From contig PLTE01000197.1 in NCBI GenBank assembly GCA_003164375.1, positions 1 to 9,358 of the forward strand: a DNA stretch of 9,358 nt, written 5' to 3'. The notes below the pieces were generated by a model, which was given only the letters and a program-made list of their open reading frames with translations, had not been told where the DNA came from and ran no database searches. Of this stretch, positions 6,568 through 9,358 are shown piece by piece. The stretch is from Hyphomicrobiales bacterium. Its GTDB lineage: Bacteria > Pseudomonadota > Alphaproteobacteria > Rhizobiales > Xanthobacteraceae. The number at the start of each line of letters is the position of its first letter. Position 1 is the first letter of the stretch. Position numbers and translations under genes: made by a program.

Positions 6568-6665
6568 TTGCCGGTAACGAAAATCCCCTCTAAGCGTACG
6601 CGGTGTGGAGGCGCCGCCGGAGGCTGCCGATAGAATAATGCAACCCCAATCAGGTCTGGAGCTGC

Positions 6666-6697
6666 ATTTCCCGGCTCGCAACGGGCTGCCGGGAGAT
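6666..6697 (+). promoter_or_regulatory. Hairpin overlapping the likely ribosome binding site of hpnE
   Basis: ATTTCCCGGC (6666-6675) can pair with GCCGGGAGAT (6688-6697), a 10-bp stem with one G-U pair and a 12-base loop. The only purine-rich Shine-Dalgarno-like sequence before hpnE, GGGAGA (6691-6696), lies in the right arm and is 15 bases from ATG 6712, longer than usual. An alternative pairing of CCCG (6670-6673) with CGGG (6682-6685) would free it. Folding could therefore limit HpnE translation. This is a sequence-based prediction. Confidence 0.35.
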
Positions 6698-6711
6698 AAG
6701 CCAATCAAACC

Positions 6712-7956
6712 ATGACTAGAACCGTCCACATCATCGGCGCCGGCCTTGCCGGATTGTCCGCTGCCGTCAAGCTGTCCACGGGGGCCGGCAAGGTGATCGT
6801 GCACGAAGCGACCAGCGCCGCCGGCGGCCGCTGCCGCTCCTATCACGACGCTTCGGTCGGCATGACCATCGACAACGGCAACCATTTGTTGCTGTCCGGC
6901 AATCGGGCCGCAATTGACTATTTGCGCGACATCGGCGCGGCGGAACGCTTGGCCGGTCCGCCGCACGCCGAATTTCCGTTCGTCGATTTCGCAAGCGGCG
7001 AACGCTGGACGCTGCGCTTCAATGACAGCCGCGTGCCGTTCTGGATCTTCGATCCCACCCGTCGCGTCCCGGGAACGCGGGCGCTTGATTACGCGGCGCT
7101 GCTGCGGCTCTTGCGGCCGCCGTTCGGCAAGACGGTGGGCGAGGTCATCGCTTGCAAAGGTCTGCTCTACGACCGACTGGTCGAGCCGCTTCTTGTCGCG
7201 GCGCTCAATATCGCGCCGCCGCAAGGATCGGCGAAGCTTGCCAGCGCGGTCATTCATGAGACGCTCGCCGCCGGCGGTCGTGCCTGCCGGCCGCTGCTCG
7301 CGCGCGAGGGCTTAAGTGCGACGCTGATCGAACCGGCGCTCGCCTTCCTGCAACAGCGCCGGGTCGCCGTGCGGTTCGGCGAGCAGTTGCGCGCCTTCCG
7401 CTTTGGCACCGCGCGCGTCGAGGCGCTCGATTTTGGCGATGAAACAATCGCGCTGTCGGCCGATGATACGGTCATTCTCGCGGTGCCGCCTTACATCGCG
7501 GCCTCGCTCGTCCGCGGCCTTCAGGTGCCGACCGAGTTTCGCGCCATCGTCAATGCGCATTTCCGGGTCGACCCGCCGGCCGGGCAGCCGCCGATCCTTG
7601 GCGTGCTCAAGGGAACGGTCGAATGGCTTTTCGCTTTTCCCGGCCGGCTATCGGTCACGATTAGCGCCGGAGATAGATTGGTCGATACCCCGAGAGAGGA
7701 ACTGGCGAAGACGATCTGGGGCGAGGTTTCAGGCCTGACCGGCTTGCCGGCCGAACTGCCGCCTTGGCAGATCGTGCGCGAGCGCCGCGCTACTTTTGCC
7801 GCCACGCCTGAGCAGGACGCAAGGCGCCCCGGCGCCGAAACCTCGTGGCAAAACCTTATTCTTGCCGGAGATTGGACGAATACCGGCCTGCCAGCGACGA
7901 TCGAAGGCGCGATCCGATCCGGCAATCGTGCGGCCGGGCTGATTGCAAGCCGCTGA
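6712..7956 (+). CDS. hpnE: HpnE, hydroxysqualene dehydroxylase (FAD-dependent, amine oxidase/phytoene desaturase fold)
   Basis: This 414-residue flavoprotein begins with an FAD-binding Rossmann motif: HIIGAGLAGLSAAVKL (6-21, GxGxxG), a terminal acidic residue (E32) and AGGRCRSY (37-44), followed by DNGNHLLLSGN (54-64). The C-terminal FAD-contacting segment AGDWTNTGLPATIEGAIRSG (385-404) is typical of this superfamily. HpnE was first named a squalene-associated desaturase; biochemical work on the three-enzyme route showed it reduces hydroxysqualene made by HpnC to squalene. Length and motif order fit the family, with no missing key residue seen. It is separated from hpnD by about 3.3 kb carrying an opposite-strand cassette, so it needs its own promoter or long read-through. 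The shc gene starts 12 bases after its stop, so the two form a transcription unit. Confidence 0.92.
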   Translation: MTRTVHIIGAGLAGLSAAVKLSTGAGKVIVHEATSAAGGRCRSYHDASVGMTIDNGNHLLLSGNRAAIDYLRDIGAAERLAGPPHAEFPFVDFASGERWTLRFNDSRVPFWIFDPTRRVPGTRALDYAALLRLLRPPFGKTVGEVIACKGLLYDRLVEPLLVAALNIAPPQGSAKLASAVIHETLAAGGRACRPLLAREGLSATLIEPALAFLQQRRVAVRFGEQLRAFRFGTARVEALDFGDETIALSADDTVILAVPPYIAASLVRGLQVPTEFRAIVNAHFRVDPPAGQPPILGVLKGTVEWLFAFPGRLSVTISAGDRLVDTPREELAKTIWGEVSGLTGLPAELPPWQIVRERRATFAATPEQDARRPGAETSWQNLILAGDWTNTGLPATIEGAIRSGNRAAGLIASR

Positions 7957-7958
7957 AT

Positions 7959-7962
7959 GGAG
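7959..7962 (+). promoter_or_regulatory. Ribosome binding site of shc
   Basis: GGAG lies 6 bases before ATG 7969 and favours this start over the in-frame ATG four codons later at 7981. Confidence 0.6.
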
Positions 7963-7968
7963 TGGCAA

Positions 7969-9358
7969 ATGAATTTTCACATGACGGACTCACCCGTTAT
8001 CGATCTCGACCGTCCTATCGCAGCTGCGACGCAGGCGCTGCTCGACCGGCAGCGTCCCGACGGCCATTGGGTATTCGAGCTTGAAGCCGACGCCACCATT
8101 CCCGCCGAATATGTCTTGCTGCGCCATTATCTCGGCGAGCCCGTTGACGCCGAGCTGGAAGCCAAGATCGCCGTCTATCTGCGCCGCATCCAGGGCGCCC
8201 ATGGCGGCTGGGCGCTGTTCGCCGACGGCGAACTCGATGTCAGTGCGACGGTGAAGGCCTATTTCGCGCTGAAGATGATCGGCGATTCCGTTGATGCCGA
8301 CCACATGCGGCGCGCCCGCGAAGCGGTGCGCGCCCGCGGCGGCGCCGCCAAAGCCAACGTCTTCACGCGGCTCATGCTGGCGCTGTTCGGATTTATTCCG
8401 TGGCGCGCGGTGCCGGTGATGCCGGTCGAGATCATGCTGCTGCCGAAGTGGTTTCCGTTTCACCTCGACAAGATGTCGTATTGGAGCCGCACCGTGATCG
8501 TGCCGCTTCTGGTGCTGATGGCGAAAAAGCCGCGGGCGCGCAACGCCAAGGGCGTGCGCATCGACGAGCTGTTTCTCAGGCCCCCCGACACGCTTGGACC
8601 GGCGCCGAAGGCGCCGCAGCAGAAGGCGTCGTGGTTCTGGTTCTTCCGCGGCGTCGACAATCTGTTGCGCTCGACCGAGCCGTCGTTTCCCAAGCGCGCG
8701 CGGCAGCGCGCGATCGCTGCCGCCGTCGCCTGGGTCGGCGAGCGGCTCAACGGCGAGGACGGGCTCGGCGCGATTTTTCCGGCGATGGCGAATTCGGTGA
8801 TGATGTTCGACGCGCTCGGCTATCCGGAGGGCGATCCGCAGCGCGCCATCGCGCGCAAGTCGATCGAGAAATTATTGGTGGTGCACGAGGACGAGGCCTA
8901 CTGCCAACCCTGCGTGTCGCCGATCTGGGACACCGGTCTGGTCTGTCACACGCTGTTGGAGGCCGGCGGCGAGCGCGCGGTCAAGGAAGCAAGCCGCGGC
9001 CTCGATTGGCTGGTGCCGATGCAGGTGCTCGACCTGCGCGGCGACTGGATCGCCCGGCGGCCAAACGTAAGGCCGGGCGGCTGGGCGTTCCAATATGCCA
9101 ATCCGCATTATCCCGACGTCGACGACACTGCGGTGGTCGCCATGGCGATGGATCGTGTGCAGAGCCTGTCCGGCGAGCCACGCTTTCGCGAAAGCCTCGC
9201 GCGCGCGCGCGAGTGGATTCTCGGCATGCAGAGCGAGAACGGCGCCTGGGGCGCCTTCGATGCCGACAACGAATTTTATTATCTCAACAATATCCCGTTC
9301 GCCGATCACGGCGCGCTGCTTGATCCGTCCACCTCGGATGTGACGGCGCGCTGCATCT
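7969..9358 (+). CDS. shc: Squalene-hopene cyclase, N-terminal two thirds (cut by window edge)
   Basis: The reading frame is open from ATG 7969 to the right edge (463 codons); the family usually has roughly 630-680 residues. It shows the catalytic DxDD motif as DVDD (383-386), whose middle Asp protonates the terminal double bond of squalene. QW-type repeats that brace the alpha-barrel are visible: RQRPDGHW (27-34), QGAHGGW (75-81), GGWAFQY (370-376) and QSENGAWGAFD (421-431). CQPCVSPIWDTGL (311-323) is also characteristic of the family. The enzyme is a monotopic inner-membrane protein that cyclises squalene to hopene and hopanol, the committed step of hopanoid synthesis (also called HpnF). It follows hpnE by 12 bases. 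Whether the missing third is intact cannot be judged. Confidence 0.95.
   Translation, partial: MNFHMTDSPVIDLDRPIAAATQALLDRQRPDGHWVFELEADATIPAEYVLLRHYLGEPVDAELEAKIAVYLRRIQGAHGGWALFADGELDVSATVKAYFALKMIGDSVDADHMRRAREAVRARGGAAKANVFTRLMLALFGFIPWRAVPVMPVEIMLLPKWFPFHLDKMSYWSRTVIVPLLVLMAKKPRARNAKGVRIDELFLRPPDTLGPAPKAPQQKASWFWFFRGVDNLLRSTEPSFPKRARQRAIAAAVAWVGERLNGEDGLGAIFPAMANSVMMFDALGYPEGDPQRAIARKSIEKLLVVHEDEAYCQPCVSPIWDTGLVCHTLLEAGGERAVKEASRGLDWLVPMQVLDLRGDWIARRPNVRPGGWAFQYANPHYPDVDDTAVVAMAMDRVQSLSGEPRFRESLARAREWILGMQSENGAWGAFDADNEFYYLNNIPFADHGALLDPSTSDVTARCI

Larger units (their letters stand above)
6178..6711. other. Long noncoding region between the regulator and hpnE
   Basis: I find no convincing gene in these 534 bases. 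An open frame on the plus strand at 6364-6633 has no ribosome binding site, low-complexity composition and no recognisable motif. The region holds a 22-base run of A/T (6230-6251), a GAGCAC direct repeat (6288-6303), a weak copy of the repeat found left of the cassette (6395-6426), a perfect 9-bp hairpin (6547-6567) and a hairpin directly before hpnE (6666-6697). Promoters for the regulator (minus) and for hpnE-shc (plus) are expected here, since the operon is interrupted. Confidence 0.5.

Noticed and set aside
6364..6633. An 89-codon plus-strand open frame in the noncoding region before hpnE
   Set aside because: There is no ribosome binding site, the composition is Arg/Ser-rich, and it overlaps a hairpin and repeat-like sequence. 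No family is recognised.
6631..6636. TAGAAT as a -10 box for hpnE
   Set aside because: It is one mismatch from TATAAT and well placed, but there is no -35-like sequence at 16-18 bases, so I do not list it as a promoter.
3421..6711. Cassette as a transposon or integron
   Set aside because: No transposase, integrase, clear terminal inverted repeats, target-site duplication or tRNA attachment site was seen; only weak flank similarity is present.
6445..7257. A 270-codon open frame on the minus strand covering the hpnE leader and first half of hpnE
   Set aside because: It is antisense to the strongly supported FAD-binding half of hpnE, with no motif and low-complexity composition.
8400..9323. 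A 307-codon plus-strand open frame within the cyclase gene
   Set aside because: It is an out-of-frame Arg/Gly/Ala-rich reading of shc, whose own frame shows DVDD and QW motifs.

Overview
The window is GC-rich DNA with high third-position GC, most likely from an alphaproteobacterium of the Hyphomicrobiales (Rhizobiales). This rests on gene content and composition: a squalene/hopanoid operon in the order hpnB-hpnC-hpnD-(interruption)-hpnE-shc, next to a divergent ispA-type prenyl synthase. No marker in the window fixes genus or species.

Layout: (1) 1-349, minus strand, the N-terminal part of a farnesyl diphosphate synthase-type prenyltransferase, cut by the left edge. (2) 350-490, a divergent promoter region. 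(3) 491-3420, plus strand, hpnB (glycosyltransferase 2), hpnC and hpnD (the two squalene/phytoene synthase-family proteins), joined by a 4-base overlap and a zero-base junction. (4) 3421-3657, a convergent intergenic region with a perfect 10-bp hairpin and a degenerate repeat. (5) 3658-6177, minus strand, a two-gene module: an alpha/beta hydrolase of the Ayg1 / 2,6-dihydroxypseudooxynicotine hydrolase type, preceded by an AraC-family regulator. (6) 6178-6711, 534 bases without a convincing gene, holding the likely promoter region of the regulator and hairpins just upstream of hpnE. (7) 6712-9358, plus strand, hpnE (FAD-dependent oxidoreductase) and shc/hpnF (squalene-hopene cyclase), the latter cut by the right edge after 463 codons.

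How the genes work together (established for the families, not shown here): IspA makes farnesyl diphosphate; HpnD condenses two of these to presqualene diphosphate; HpnC converts that to hydroxysqualene; HpnE reduces it to squalene; Shc cyclises squalene to hopene/hopanol. HpnB is a hopanoid-cluster glycosyltransferase whose substrate is not settled. The hydrolase/AraC pair has no evident role in this route. It looks like an accessory cassette placed in opposite orientation inside the operon, which would separate hpnE-shc from the hpnB promoter.

I did not find an undescribed biological system. The most unusual points are the regulator-hydrolase cassette splitting the squalene genes, weak repeat similarity on its two flanks, and a hairpin that could mask the ribosome binding site of hpnE. 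No tRNA, rRNA, CRISPR array, transposase or integrase is visible.
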